Shown here in pieces: positions 16,819 to 24,675 of a stretch of 64,000 bases of DNA; position 1 is the stretch's first letter, and every line of letters begins with the position of its first letter. The stretch lies in NCBI RefSeq assembly GCF_026343295.1, contig NZ_JAPELY010000002.1:62001-126000 (forward strand), written 5' to 3'. A program made the position numbers and the translations under genes. The stretch comes from Streptomyces sp. NBC_00083. Its GTDB lineage: Bacteria > Actinomycetota > Actinomycetes > Streptomycetales > Streptomycetaceae. Below the pieces are notes generated by a model. That model was not told the origin of the DNA. It ran no database searches and saw only the letters and a list, made by a program, of their open reading frames with translations.

Positions 16819-18159
16819 GTGTCCTCCGCGACCGCTCCGGAGAAGCCCAAGTCCGGCTTCTCCATATCCTCGAAGTTCCCGTTCTGGGCCCAGATCATCG
16901 CCGGTCTCGTCCTCGGCGGCCTGCTCGGCTGGCTCGCCCGCAGCCAGGACATCAGCTGGCTCAAGAGCACCCTTGAGCAAATCGGCGACACCTTCGTCCA
17001 GCTCCTGAAGCTGGCCGTCGCGCCGCTCGTCTTCTTCGCGATCCTGGTGTCGATCACCAACCTGCGCAAGGTCAACAACGCCGCGCGGCTCGCCTCGCGC
17101 ACCCTGCTCTGGTTCATGATCACGTCGCTGATCGCGGTGGCCATCGGCCTCGCCATCGGCCTGCTCACCAACCCGGGGTCGGGCACCGGCCTCACCCCGA
17201 AGGACGGCAAGCTCCCCAAGCACACGGGCTCCTGGCTGGACTTCCTGACCGGCATCATCCCGACGGACGTCATCACGCCGTTCACCGAACTGAACGTCCT
17301 GCAGATCGTGTTCATGGCCGCCGTCGCCGGCATCGCGCTGCTCCAGCTCGGCGAGAAGGCCAAGCCGATCCTCACGCTCAGCGAGGCCGTCCTCGAACTC
17401 CTCCAGAAGGCGCTGTGGTGGGTCATCCGGCTCGCCCCGCTCGGCACCCTCGGCCTCATCGGCTTCGCCATCGCCGACTACGGCTGGGACCTCATCGGCA
17501 AGTACGCCACCTTCACCGCCGACGTCTACATCGGCTGCGCCCTGGTGATGTTCGGGGTCTACCCGCTGCTGCTCGCCACCGTCGCCAAGGTCAACCCGCT
17601 CCAGTTCTTCAAGGGCGCCTGGCCCGCGATCCAGCTGGCCTTCGTCTCCCGCTCCTCCGTGGGCACGATGCCGCTGACGCAGAAGGTCACCGAACGCCTC
17701 GGCGTGCCCAAGGAGTACGCGTCCTTCGCGGTGCCCTTCGGCTCGACCACCAAGATGGACGGCTGCGCCGCGATCTACCCGGCGCTCGCCGCGATCTTCA
17801 TCGCGCAGATCTTCGACGTGCACCTCGGTGTCGGCGACTACGTCCTGATCGCCTTCGTGTCGGTCATCGGCTCCGCCGCGACGGCCGGTCTGACCGGCGC
17901 CACGGTCATGCTGACCCTGACCCTCTCCACGCTCGGCCTGCCCCTGGAGGGCGTCGGCCTCCTGATGGCCATCGACCCGGTCCTCGACATGATGCGCACC
18001 GCGACCAACGTGGCGGGCCAGGCCCTCGTGCCGGTCATCGTCTCGGCCCGGGAGAAGATCCTGGACCTGGACGCGTTCAACAGGGCGTCGTTCTCCCCGG
18101 CGGAGGCCACGACCGCGCCCGCCGAGCCGGAGCAGCCCCGGGTCCCGGCCGCCGCCTGA
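16819..18159 (+). CDS. DAACS-family sodium/dicarboxylate-type symporter, probably cystine
   Basis: 446 residues, about eight membrane helices plus two re-entrant loops. Conserved DAACS regions are present but altered: SRSSVGTMP replaces the Ser-rich loop, and FGSTTKMDGCAAIYPALAA replaces the NMDGT motif of glutamate carriers. The GCA-x-IYPA form is more like the cystine carrier branch (TcyP), as far as I recall. The Cys-codon leader peptide upstream supports cystine or a related sulfur compound as substrate. GTG start. Dicarboxylate or glutamate uptake remains the alternative. Confidence 0.85.
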   Translation: MSSATAPEKPKSGFSISSKFPFWAQIIAGLVLGGLLGWLARSQDISWLKSTLEQIGDTFVQLLKLAVAPLVFFAILVSITNLRKVNNAARLASRTLLWFMITSLIAVAIGLAIGLLTNPGSGTGLTPKDGKLPKHTGSWLDFLTGIIPTDVITPFTELNVLQIVFMAAVAGIALLQLGEKAKPILTLSEAVLELLQKALWWVIRLAPLGTLGLIGFAIADYGWDLIGKYATFTADVYIGCALVMFGVYPLLLATVAKVNPLQFFKGAWPAIQLAFVSRSSVGTMPLTQKVTERLGVPKEYASFAVPFGSTTKMDGCAAIYPALAAIFIAQIFDVHLGVGDYVLIAFVSVIGSAATAGLTGATVMLTLTLSTLGLPLEGVGLLMAIDPVLDMMRTATNVAGQALVPVIVSAREKILDLDAFNRASFSPAEATTAPAEPEQPRVPAAA

Positions 18160-18193
18160 CCCTGCCGGTCCCGGCCCCGCCGCCCCAACCCCG

Positions 18194-18231
18194 CAACGCC
18201 CGCGCCCCGCCTGACGGGGGCGCGGGCGTTG
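18194..18231 (+). terminator. Strong hairpin terminator after the symporter
   Basis: A perfect 15-bp stem (18194-18208 with 18217-18231; CAACGCCCGCGCCCC and its complement) and an 8-base loop, 34 bases after the stop. There is no T-run. Confidence 0.75.
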
Positions 18232-18491
18232 CGCGTTGGGCGTGCGCGGCACGCCCGTGGCGCACCAGGATCGCCCTGGTCGGCCACCGAACGGATTCAG
18301 TGATTCTCCGCACAACCCGGCCCCCCTTTTAGGGCACTTCAAGGGAGTTGGTCCGAGTTATTCTTTTCCGGCGCGAGGCCCGGTTTCGCATCATGGTGTG
18401 AAGGCCGTGCAACTTTTCGCGTTCGTCGTGCGTCTGCCTGCGGGGGATTGAATGGAACGTGCAGGCAGAAGTGACACATAGGGGAGCGGGC
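18232..18491. promoter_or_regulatory. Upstream region of the glycan locus
   Basis: 260 bases without a gene. The part from 18330 to 18420 is less GC-rich (for example GAGTTATTCTTTTCC near 18355) and is the likely promoter. An inverted repeat CTGCCTGC-N19-GCAGGCAG (18434-18441 with 18461-18468) ends 23 bases before the chosen GH26 start and could be an operator or an mRNA hairpin. Confidence 0.4.
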
Positions 18492-19868
18492 GTGAGGCGC
18501 CGTACGGCGATATTCAGCGGGGGCGCCGCCGTGGCGGCTGCGCTCGGCTACGCCGGAATTGAGGCTTCCGGGGCGGGGTCCAAGGCCGTGACGCGGCCCG
18601 CGCCGGTAGGGCGCGACCTCGGGCGACGTGATCCGGCCGCCTCTCCCGCGGCCCGCGCGGTATTCGCGATGCTCGCCGATCTGGAGAACGACGCCCGCGC
18701 CGGACGGACGACCAAGACGGTCATCGGCCAACACGTGGAACTCCACAATGAGTTGTACAACCCGGACTACGGCGATTACCGGGGTATGAAGCCGCCGGGC
18801 TACTACTACCGAAAAGCCTGGGACATCACGGGTAAGTTCCCCGGCTTCGTGGAAATTGATCTTGGGCCCGGATACGGCCAGCAGGGCTGGGGAGTGGACC
18901 GTCCGCGTCCCTACTCCGCCGCCTGGCCCAACCACCGTAAGAATTGGGCCTACACGGACGACGCCGTCGACCTCGCCGTCGGCGTGTGGAGCGGGCTGCC
19001 CCGCGCCGCGGACGGCACGTACAACACCGACGGACGCGAGCCCCGCAGCGACGGCTCCGCCTCGGCGCTGCCGTCCAACGGAGGCCGGCCGGCCGGGCTG
19101 GTGGGCATGTCGTTCCATCAGCCGTGGCCCGGCAGCCCCGTCAAGGGGTACGACGAGACGAAACGGCGCAACTCGCCGGCGGTCCGCGACGGCGACTGGA
19201 TCCGCCGGCTCCTGACCCCGGGCACGGCGGACCACGGAGCGCTCCTGCACGACCTGTCCTTCGTCGCGGACCACCTCGCCTATCTGGCCGCGCACGACGT
19301 ACCCGTACTCTTCCGTCCGTACCACGAGATGAACGCCGGGGCCCAGGAGGGCTTCTGGTGGTCGGCGCTCGCACCGGACCAGTACACCCGGTTGTGGCGG
19401 ACGCTCTACGACTACCTGGTGGGGACCCGCAACCTCCACAACCTCATCTTCGTGTGGTCCCCGAACGCCTGGGACCACATCCACGGCAGCGAACCGTGGG
19501 ACTACTACCCGGGGGAGAAATATGTGGACGTGGTCGGCGTCGACGACTACAGCGGCAGCCCGCAACAGCCTTTCGACGGCGGGGTGTGGACCAAGCGCTG
19601 GTACGACGGGCTCGCCGACTACGGCAAGCCGCGGATGATGGCCGAGTCCTTCCACGTGCCGGTCAACAGCGCCCAGCCGCACACCCTGGACACCACCCCC
19701 TGGGTGCTGTGGACGGTCTGGGGCCAGGGCCTGACCCAGCACAACGTGACGGCCCCGCAGGGGCTGAACACCCCGGCCGACGTCAAGGCCACCTACAACT
19801 CCCCGCGCACGCTCACCGCGGGCCCCGGCGGCGACGGACAGCGCTGGCTCGCACTCCGGCAACGGTGA
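18492..19868 (+). CDS. GH26-like secreted beta-mannanase
   Basis: 458 residues. The start GTG 18492 follows GGGGAG and gives a typical export signal (MRRRTAIFSGGAAVAAALGYAG); the frame is open back to 18459. The body has GH26 hallmarks: IGQHVELHNELYN near the start, the acid/base region LFRPYHEMNAGAQEGFWW (Glu279), VDVVGVDDYSG, and the nucleophile region MAESFHVP (Glu385). GH26 enzymes mostly cut beta-1,4-mannans. It heads a five-gene run with a beta-mannosyltransferase-like GT2, so the likely substrate is the locus's own polymer rather than a nutrient. That link is inferred. Confidence 0.85.
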   Translation: MRRRTAIFSGGAAVAAALGYAGIEASGAGSKAVTRPAPVGRDLGRRDPAASPAARAVFAMLADLENDARAGRTTKTVIGQHVELHNELYNPDYGDYRGMKPPGYYYRKAWDITGKFPGFVEIDLGPGYGQQGWGVDRPRPYSAAWPNHRKNWAYTDDAVDLAVGVWSGLPRAADGTYNTDGREPRSDGSASALPSNGGRPAGLVGMSFHQPWPGSPVKGYDETKRRNSPAVRDGDWIRRLLTPGTADHGALLHDLSFVADHLAYLAAHDVPVLFRPYHEMNAGAQEGFWWSALAPDQYTRLWRTLYDYLVGTRNLHNLIFVWSPNAWDHIHGSEPWDYYPGEKYVDVVGVDDYSGSPQQPFDGGVWTKRWYDGLADYGKPRMMAESFHVPVNSAQPHTLDTTPWVLWTVWGQGLTQHNVTAPQGLNTPADVKATYNSPRTLTAGPGGDGQRWLALRQR

Positions 19869-19971
19869 CCGGAGGCCCGACCACGGGCCGCCACCGGGCC
19901 CCGCCCGCCCCGCACCGCACACGGTGGCCGAGAGGCCACCCCATCCCGACGTTCCCCTTGAATCAGACGAG

Positions 19972-20733
19972 GTGAGAGCAATCTCTGGCTCCATCGCATC
20001 GGCATCCGGCCGAGCAGATCTCTCCGCTGTCCCGCGCATCCACCGCGCGGCCGCGTTCATCGCCCTTGCCTGGGCCGTCGTCCTGCTCGCCTGGACCGCG
20101 TACAACTGCTTCTGGCAGGTGGGCTTCGCCGACTTCGCCCGCGGCATCGTCTACTACGGCGTGGGCGACGGCTCGGGCCAGGCCGACACCGCCAACCTGA
20201 ACTGGGCCGTCGTGTACGCGGCGGCCGGCCTGTTCATCCTGCGCGGCAGCATCTGGGCCCGCGGCCTCGCGTGCGGCGCGGCCCTCATCGAGGGCTACAA
20301 CCGGCTGCGCAGCCTCACCGGTGCGCTCTTCGACGACCGCCAGCACGAGTGGTTCACGCACACCACCGAGGGCCAGCTGAAGCTGGTCACCTTCGCGCTC
20401 GGCTTCCTCGTCGCCGTCGCCCTCGTCCTGCTGCTCGTCCGGGACGCCGTCGTGTACGAGCCGTGGACGCCGCCGGCCAACCCCTGGGCCCAGCAGGGCG
20501 CTTCCGCCCCGCACCAGCAGCAGGGCTTCCCGCAGCAGGCCCAGCCCGGGTACGTCCAGCCGACCTACCAGGCGCCGCCCGCCCAGGCCCAGCAGCCGTA
20601 CCAGGCCCCGGCGCAGGCCCAGCCGCCCTACCAGGCGCCGCAGGGCCAGCAGCCGTCGCCGTACTCCTACGGCTATCCGCAGCAGCCGGGCACGCCCCAC
20701 CCCGGTCAGCAGCCGCCGATGCCCGGCAACTGA
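19972..20733 (+). CDS. Membrane protein with Gln/Pro-rich repeat tail
   Basis: 253 residues. Four likely membrane helices occupy residues 20-165 (AAAFIALAWAVVLLAWTAYN, NWAVVYAAAGLFILRGSIW, ACGAALIEGYNRLRSL, LVTFALGFLVAVALVLLLV). The C-terminal 85 residues are cytoplasmic-looking and built of repeats such as PYQAPAQAQ and QQPYQAP. A GTG at 19972 was chosen because it immediately precedes the first conserved-looking segment; upstream in-frame codons reach 19924. No known family was recognised. Placed between GH26 and GT2, it may be a scaffold or export partner of the synthase. Confidence 0.75.
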   Translation: MRAISGSIASASGRADLSAVPRIHRAAAFIALAWAVVLLAWTAYNCFWQVGFADFARGIVYYGVGDGSGQADTANLNWAVVYAAAGLFILRGSIWARGLACGAALIEGYNRLRSLTGALFDDRQHEWFTHTTEGQLKLVTFALGFLVAVALVLLLVRDAVVYEPWTPPANPWAQQGASAPHQQQGFPQQAQPGYVQPTYQAPPAQAQQPYQAPAQAQPPYQAPQGQQPSPYSYGYPQQPGTPHPGQQPPMPGN

Positions 20734-20775
20734 CCCGAGCCACCGCCCCGTGCCGACCGACCCGGAGAAACGTCC

Positions 20776-22227
20776 ATGACTGCCCCCGCCCAAGACGTGG
20801 AGCACATAGCCCCGCCCCCGACCGCCGACATGGCGGAGCGGCACGCCGCCTGGAAGCCGGGCATCGTGCCCTTCCTGCTGCCGTTCCTGGTGCTGCTCGC
20901 GTTCGGCCTGTGGTCCTACCTGCCGAACGACACCCCCATGGGCTGGGTCCTGACCATCGTCTGGTCGCTGCCGGTGGTCGGCGTGATGGTGGGCCTCCAG
21001 GGCGGGCTGCTGATCCGCCGCCGGGTCAGGCGGGCCGACGAGATGGTGCCGCCGGCCCCGGTGGAGGAGGACTTCCTGATCGTCCTCGTGCCCACCATCG
21101 GACGGCACGACACCTACCCGGCGCTGGAACGTTCCGTCCTGTCCTACGTCGACCATCTGCCGCGCTACTTCCCGCAGATGCGGGTGGACGTGCTCACCGA
21201 GGAGGGCTGCGAGGCGGGCGACCGCATCCAGGCCCTGGAGGAGCGCAGCCCGCTGATCCGGGTGGTGACCGTGCCGAAGGCGTACGTCACCGACAACGGC
21301 ACCCGCTTCAAGGCCCGCGCCAACCACTACTCGCACGAGCTGCGGATCGCCGAGGGCGAAGCCCTGGACGACGTGTGGGTGCTCCACATGGACGACGACA
21401 CCGCAGTGGGGCCCGACACCGCGGGGGCCGTCGCCCAGTTCATCAACCGCCAGCGCCGGGCCCACCCCGACGACGCCAAGCACATGGCGCAGGGCATCCT
21501 CACCTATCCGCGTGAGAACGCCGTCAACCTCTTCACCTGGCTCGCCGACGCGGTGCGCCCCGCCGACGACATCGCGCGGTTCCGCGCGCTGACCGGCACG
21601 GGCACCCCGGTCGCCGGTGTGCACGGCGAGCTGCTCCTGCTGCGGGCCTCCATCGAGGCCACGATCGGCTGGGACTTCGGCCCCAAGGCCATCGTGGAGG
21701 ACGCCCAGCTCGCCCTGAACTTCTGCCGCCGCTACCCCGGCCGCAGCGACTGGTTCAACGGCCGCTGCTACGGCGCGTCGCCGGCCAGCGCCCGCGACTT
21801 CATCAAGCAGCGCGAACGCTGGGCCTGGGGCCTGGTCGCGCTCTGCTTCAACCGCACCATCCCGCTGCGCTACCGCTGGTTCCTCGCCGTGTGCGTGGCC
21901 ACCTGGATCCTCGGCCCGCTCCAGCACATCGGCGCCGTCCTCCTGATCGCCTGGTTCACCGGCAACATGAACACCTCGCCGGTGACGCAGTCGGTGGTGG
22001 TGCTGTGGTCGCTGAACTTCGCGTACGTCATCTGGACGTACTGGGAAGGGCTGCGGCTCAACGCCCTCGTCTCGAGCAGCGGCCGGCGCAAGTGGTGGGA
22101 ACCCATCGTCGTCGTCGGGCTCATACCCGTGTTCTCGATCCTGGAAGGCCTGGGCGGGTTCCGCGGATTCATCAAGTTCGTGCGGCGCGAGGAGAACAAG
22201 TTCGTCGTGATCGCCAAGCCCGCCTAA
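20776..22227 (+). CDS. Egghead-like family 2 glycosyltransferase, candidate beta-mannosyltransferase
   Basis: 483 residues: two N-terminal membrane helices, a GT2 domain, and several C-terminal helices. Catalytic signatures are HMDDDTAVG (Asp206-208), VEDAQLALNF (Glu308, Asp309) and KQRERWAWG (Gln345-Trp349), the D,D,D,QxxRW set of processive or polymer-forming GT2 enzymes. The stretch LFTWLADAVRPADDIARFR resembles the animal Egghead protein, a GDP-mannose beta-1,4-mannosyltransferase. With GH26, GH113 and a GDP-mannose synthase-like gene in the same operon, the natural reading is assembly of a beta-mannan-type chain at the membrane. Product unproven. Confidence 0.85.
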   Translation: MTAPAQDVEHIAPPPTADMAERHAAWKPGIVPFLLPFLVLLAFGLWSYLPNDTPMGWVLTIVWSLPVVGVMVGLQGGLLIRRRVRRADEMVPPAPVEEDFLIVLVPTIGRHDTYPALERSVLSYVDHLPRYFPQMRVDVLTEEGCEAGDRIQALEERSPLIRVVTVPKAYVTDNGTRFKARANHYSHELRIAEGEALDDVWVLHMDDDTAVGPDTAGAVAQFINRQRRAHPDDAKHMAQGILTYPRENAVNLFTWLADAVRPADDIARFRALTGTGTPVAGVHGELLLLRASIEATIGWDFGPKAIVEDAQLALNFCRRYPGRSDWFNGRCYGASPASARDFIKQRERWAWGLVALCFNRTIPLRYRWFLAVCVATWILGPLQHIGAVLLIAWFTGNMNTSPVTQSVVVLWSLNFAYVIWTYWEGLRLNALVSSSGRRKWWEPIVVVGLIPVFSILEGLGGFRGFIKFVRREENKFVVIAKPA

Positions 22228-22248
22228 CGTCTCCCAGGAACTGCTCCC

Positions 22249-23496
22249 ATGAAACGATCCCGATCCCGCATACCCCTCCTCGCGGTCTTCCCCGTCACCG
22301 TCATCACCGGTGTGATCGCCGTGCCGCTGGTCCTCGGCAACCAGCCCCTGCGCTGGAGCGCCGGCTCCCTCGTGCCCCACGTGGTCGTGGGCAACGAGAC
22401 GACCGCGAAGACGACCGTGAAGGCGGCGAAGGCGGACACCGAGGCGGCGCCCACGCCGCCGGCCGTCGTCGAGGGGCCGGCCCCCGGCGCGGCGGACCAC
22501 GTGGCCAAGCCGTGGAAGCCGGGCATGCCGCAGTGGGGCGTGCAGATCTACTGGGAGGACAACGTCAAGCAGTCCCCCTCCTACCTCACCGCCAAGGCCC
22601 AGCTCCAGGCCAAGTACCTGGTGAGCCTCGGGGCGAACTCGGTGTCGCTGACCTTCCCCTTCTACACCGGCACCCCCACCTCGACGAAGACGTTCGCGGG
22701 GAAGCACACCCCGAGCCCCGCCCGGCTCACCACCGTGATCCGCGCCTTCCAGGACGCCGGGCTGCGGGTCACGCTCCGCCCGCTGATGGACGAGACCTCG
22801 CTCGGCGGGATGCCCAACTGGCGCGGCACCATCAAGCCGTCGAACCGGGACGCCTGGTTCGCCTCGTACACCAAGTTCCTCGCCCCCTTCCTCGACGTGG
22901 CGCAGAAGAACAAGGTGGCCACCTTCACCCTCGCCACCGAACTCAACACCCTTGAGGGCGACCCGCACTGGAAGCAGCTCGCCGCCTCGGCGGAGAAGCG
23001 GTACTCGGGCGAGATCAGCTACGACGCGAACTACGACAACTACGTGGCCGGCCGCATCAACATGCCCGTGGAACAGCTCGGCGTCGACGCGTACTTCCCG
23101 GTGAAGGTGCCCGACAACGCCCCGGTGAAGGACCTGGTGAAGGGCTGGGACGGCTGGCTCGACAAGAAGACGAAGGGCGCCCTGCCCAAGATCGTCCTCT
23201 CCGAGGCCGGCATCGCCGCGATGACCGGGGCCTATCACGCGCCGGGCGACTTCTACGTCACGCGTCCCCTCAACACCCAGGTGCAGGCCAACTGGTACAC
23301 CGCGGTCTGCCAGGTCGTGCAGCAGCGGAAGATGAAGGGCGTCTACTGGTGGTCGATCTACTTCGACGACAACCCGTACGCCAAGCCCACTGACGCCACG
23401 TCACGGCTGCACTTCGCCGGCCGGCCCGACACCGAGCAGGCGATCAAGAAGTGCTTCGGCTCCGGATACGCGGGACCCGGCAATGCCCAGCAGTAG
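22249..23496 (+). CDS. GH113-like membrane-anchored mannanase homologue
   Basis: 415 residues. An N-terminal signal anchor (PLLAVFPVTVITGVIAVPLVL) and an Ala/Thr-rich linker lead to a TIM-barrel domain. Features match GH113 endo-beta-1,4-mannanases: GVQIYWEDN, LRVTLRPLMDETSLGGMPNWRGTI, acid/base region TLATELNTLEGDPHWKQL (Glu231), YSGEISYDANYDN, nucleophile region IVLSEAGIAA (Glu319) and MKGVYWWSIYF. It starts 21 bases after the GT2 stop. A second mannanase-type enzyme beside the synthase may trim or release the chain. GH family assignment is by motif reading only. Confidence 0.82.
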   Translation: MKRSRSRIPLLAVFPVTVITGVIAVPLVLGNQPLRWSAGSLVPHVVVGNETTAKTTVKAAKADTEAAPTPPAVVEGPAPGAADHVAKPWKPGMPQWGVQIYWEDNVKQSPSYLTAKAQLQAKYLVSLGANSVSLTFPFYTGTPTSTKTFAGKHTPSPARLTTVIRAFQDAGLRVTLRPLMDETSLGGMPNWRGTIKPSNRDAWFASYTKFLAPFLDVAQKNKVATFTLATELNTLEGDPHWKQLAASAEKRYSGEISYDANYDNYVAGRINMPVEQLGVDAYFPVKVPDNAPVKDLVKGWDGWLDKKTKGALPKIVLSEAGIAAMTGAYHAPGDFYVTRPLNTQVQANWYTAVCQVVQQRKMKGVYWWSIYFDDNPYAKPTDATSRLHFAGRPDTEQAIKKCFGSGYAGPGNAQQ

Positions 23497-23574
23497 CGCC
23501 CCCGCACAGAGCCCCACCGTCCCCGGGCCCCGGGGGCCGCGGGCCGGCACCTCCCGATCAAAGGCAGAAACGCG

Positions 23575-24663
23575 ATGAGCGAGGCGATCCTTCTCGTCGG
23601 CGGCAAGGGCACCAGGCTCCGCCCGCTGACCACCTTCACCCCCAAGCCCCTGCTGCGGGTGGCCGGGGTGCCCTTCCTCACCCACCAGCTGGCCCGCGCC
23701 GCGGCCGCCGGTGTCACCCGGGTGGTGCTCGCCACGTCGTACCTCGCCGAGCTGTTCGAGCAGGAGTACGGCGACGGCGCCCAGCTCGGTCTCGAACTCG
23801 TCTACGTGACCGAGGCGGAGCCGCTCGGCACCGGCGGAGCCATCCGCAACGCCGCCCGCCATCTGCGCTCGGGCCCCGACGAGCCGGTCCTCGTCTTCAA
23901 CGGCGACATCCTGTCCGGCCTCGACATCGCCGCGCTGCGCGAGGGCCACCGGGCGTCGGGCGCCGAGGTGAGCCTGCACCTGACCCGGGTGCCCGATCCG
24001 CGCGCCTTCGGCCTCGTGCCCACCGACCCGCACGGCCGGGTCCAGGCGTTCCTCGAAAAGCCCGAGACGCCCGAGGAGATCATCACCGACCAGATCAACG
24101 CGGGCTGCTACGTCTTCACCCGCTCGGTCATCGACACGATTCCCGCCGGCCGCGAGGTCTCGGTGGAGCGCGAGACCTTCCCCGGCCTGCTGCGCTCGGG
24201 CGGCCATCTGCGCGGCGTCGTGGACGAGAGCTACTGGCTCGACCTCGGCACGCCCGCCGCCTTCGTGCAGGGCTCGGCCGATCTCGTACGGGGCCTGATC
24301 GACTCGCCGGCGCTGCCCGGGGCCGTGGGCGAGGCCATCGTGCTGCCCGGCGCCCAGGTGCACGAGCGGGCGCTGCTCAGCGGCGGCACCGTGGTCTGTG
24401 AGGGCGCGGTCGTCGAGCGCGGTGCGGTCGTCGAGGCGAGTGTCGTGCTGCCCGGGGCCCGGATCGCGCCGGACACCCTGGTGCACCGCTCGGTGGTCGG
24501 CCGGCAGGCGACGGTGGGCGGCGGCTGCGTCGTGCGGGAGGCCGTCGTCGGCGACACCGCCGAGGTGGGCCCGTACAACGAACTGCCGCCCGGGGTGCGG
24601 ATCGCGTGCGGCGTCCAGCTGCCGGCCCAGGCGGTCCGCGTCTCGGCACCCGTCGCGGCCTGA
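23575..24663 (+). CDS. Sugar-1-phosphate nucleotidyltransferase, mannose-1-phosphate guanylyltransferase-like
   Basis: 362 residues. The nucleotidyltransferase domain carries ILLVGGKGTRLRPLTTFTPKPLLRVAG (nucleotide loop and catalytic Lys), EAEPLGTGGAIRNAA, VFNGDILSG and NAGCYVFTRSVID. From about residue 250 a left-handed beta-helix follows, with hexapeptide-like repeats (GAVGEAIVLPGAQV, GAVVERGAVVEASVVLPGA). The LVGG start and two-domain build are those of GDP-mannose pyrophosphorylases. It would supply GDP-mannose to the GT2 encoded two genes upstream. Glucose-1-phosphate thymidylyltransferase activity is the main alternative. Last gene of the five-gene run; it is convergent with the acyltransferase, 12 bases away. 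Confidence 0.88.
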   Translation: MSEAILLVGGKGTRLRPLTTFTPKPLLRVAGVPFLTHQLARAAAAGVTRVVLATSYLAELFEQEYGDGAQLGLELVYVTEAEPLGTGGAIRNAARHLRSGPDEPVLVFNGDILSGLDIAALREGHRASGAEVSLHLTRVPDPRAFGLVPTDPHGRVQAFLEKPETPEEIITDQINAGCYVFTRSVIDTIPAGREVSVERETFPGLLRSGGHLRGVVDESYWLDLGTPAAFVQGSADLVRGLIDSPALPGAVGEAIVLPGAQVHERALLSGGTVVCEGAVVERGAVVEASVVLPGARIAPDTLVHRSVVGRQATVGGGCVVREAVVGDTAEVGPYNELPPGVRIACGVQLPAQAVRVSAPVAA

Positions 24664-24675
24664 ACGGGGGAGCGC

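Noticed and set aside
16819..18159. Annotation of the symporter as a glutamate/aspartate or C4-dicarboxylate carrier
   Set aside because: The NMDGT substrate motif is replaced and the gene follows a Cys-codon leader; cystine or a related substrate fits better, though not proven.
19963..23238. A 1091-codon open frame on the minus strand opposite the glycan operon
   Set aside because: It is antisense to well-supported genes, is rich in His/Arg/Gly/Val/Asp as expected from the complement of GC-rich codons, and has no motifs. Similar long antisense frames at 51554-54175, 53503-55971 and 57012-59657 were rejected for the same reason.
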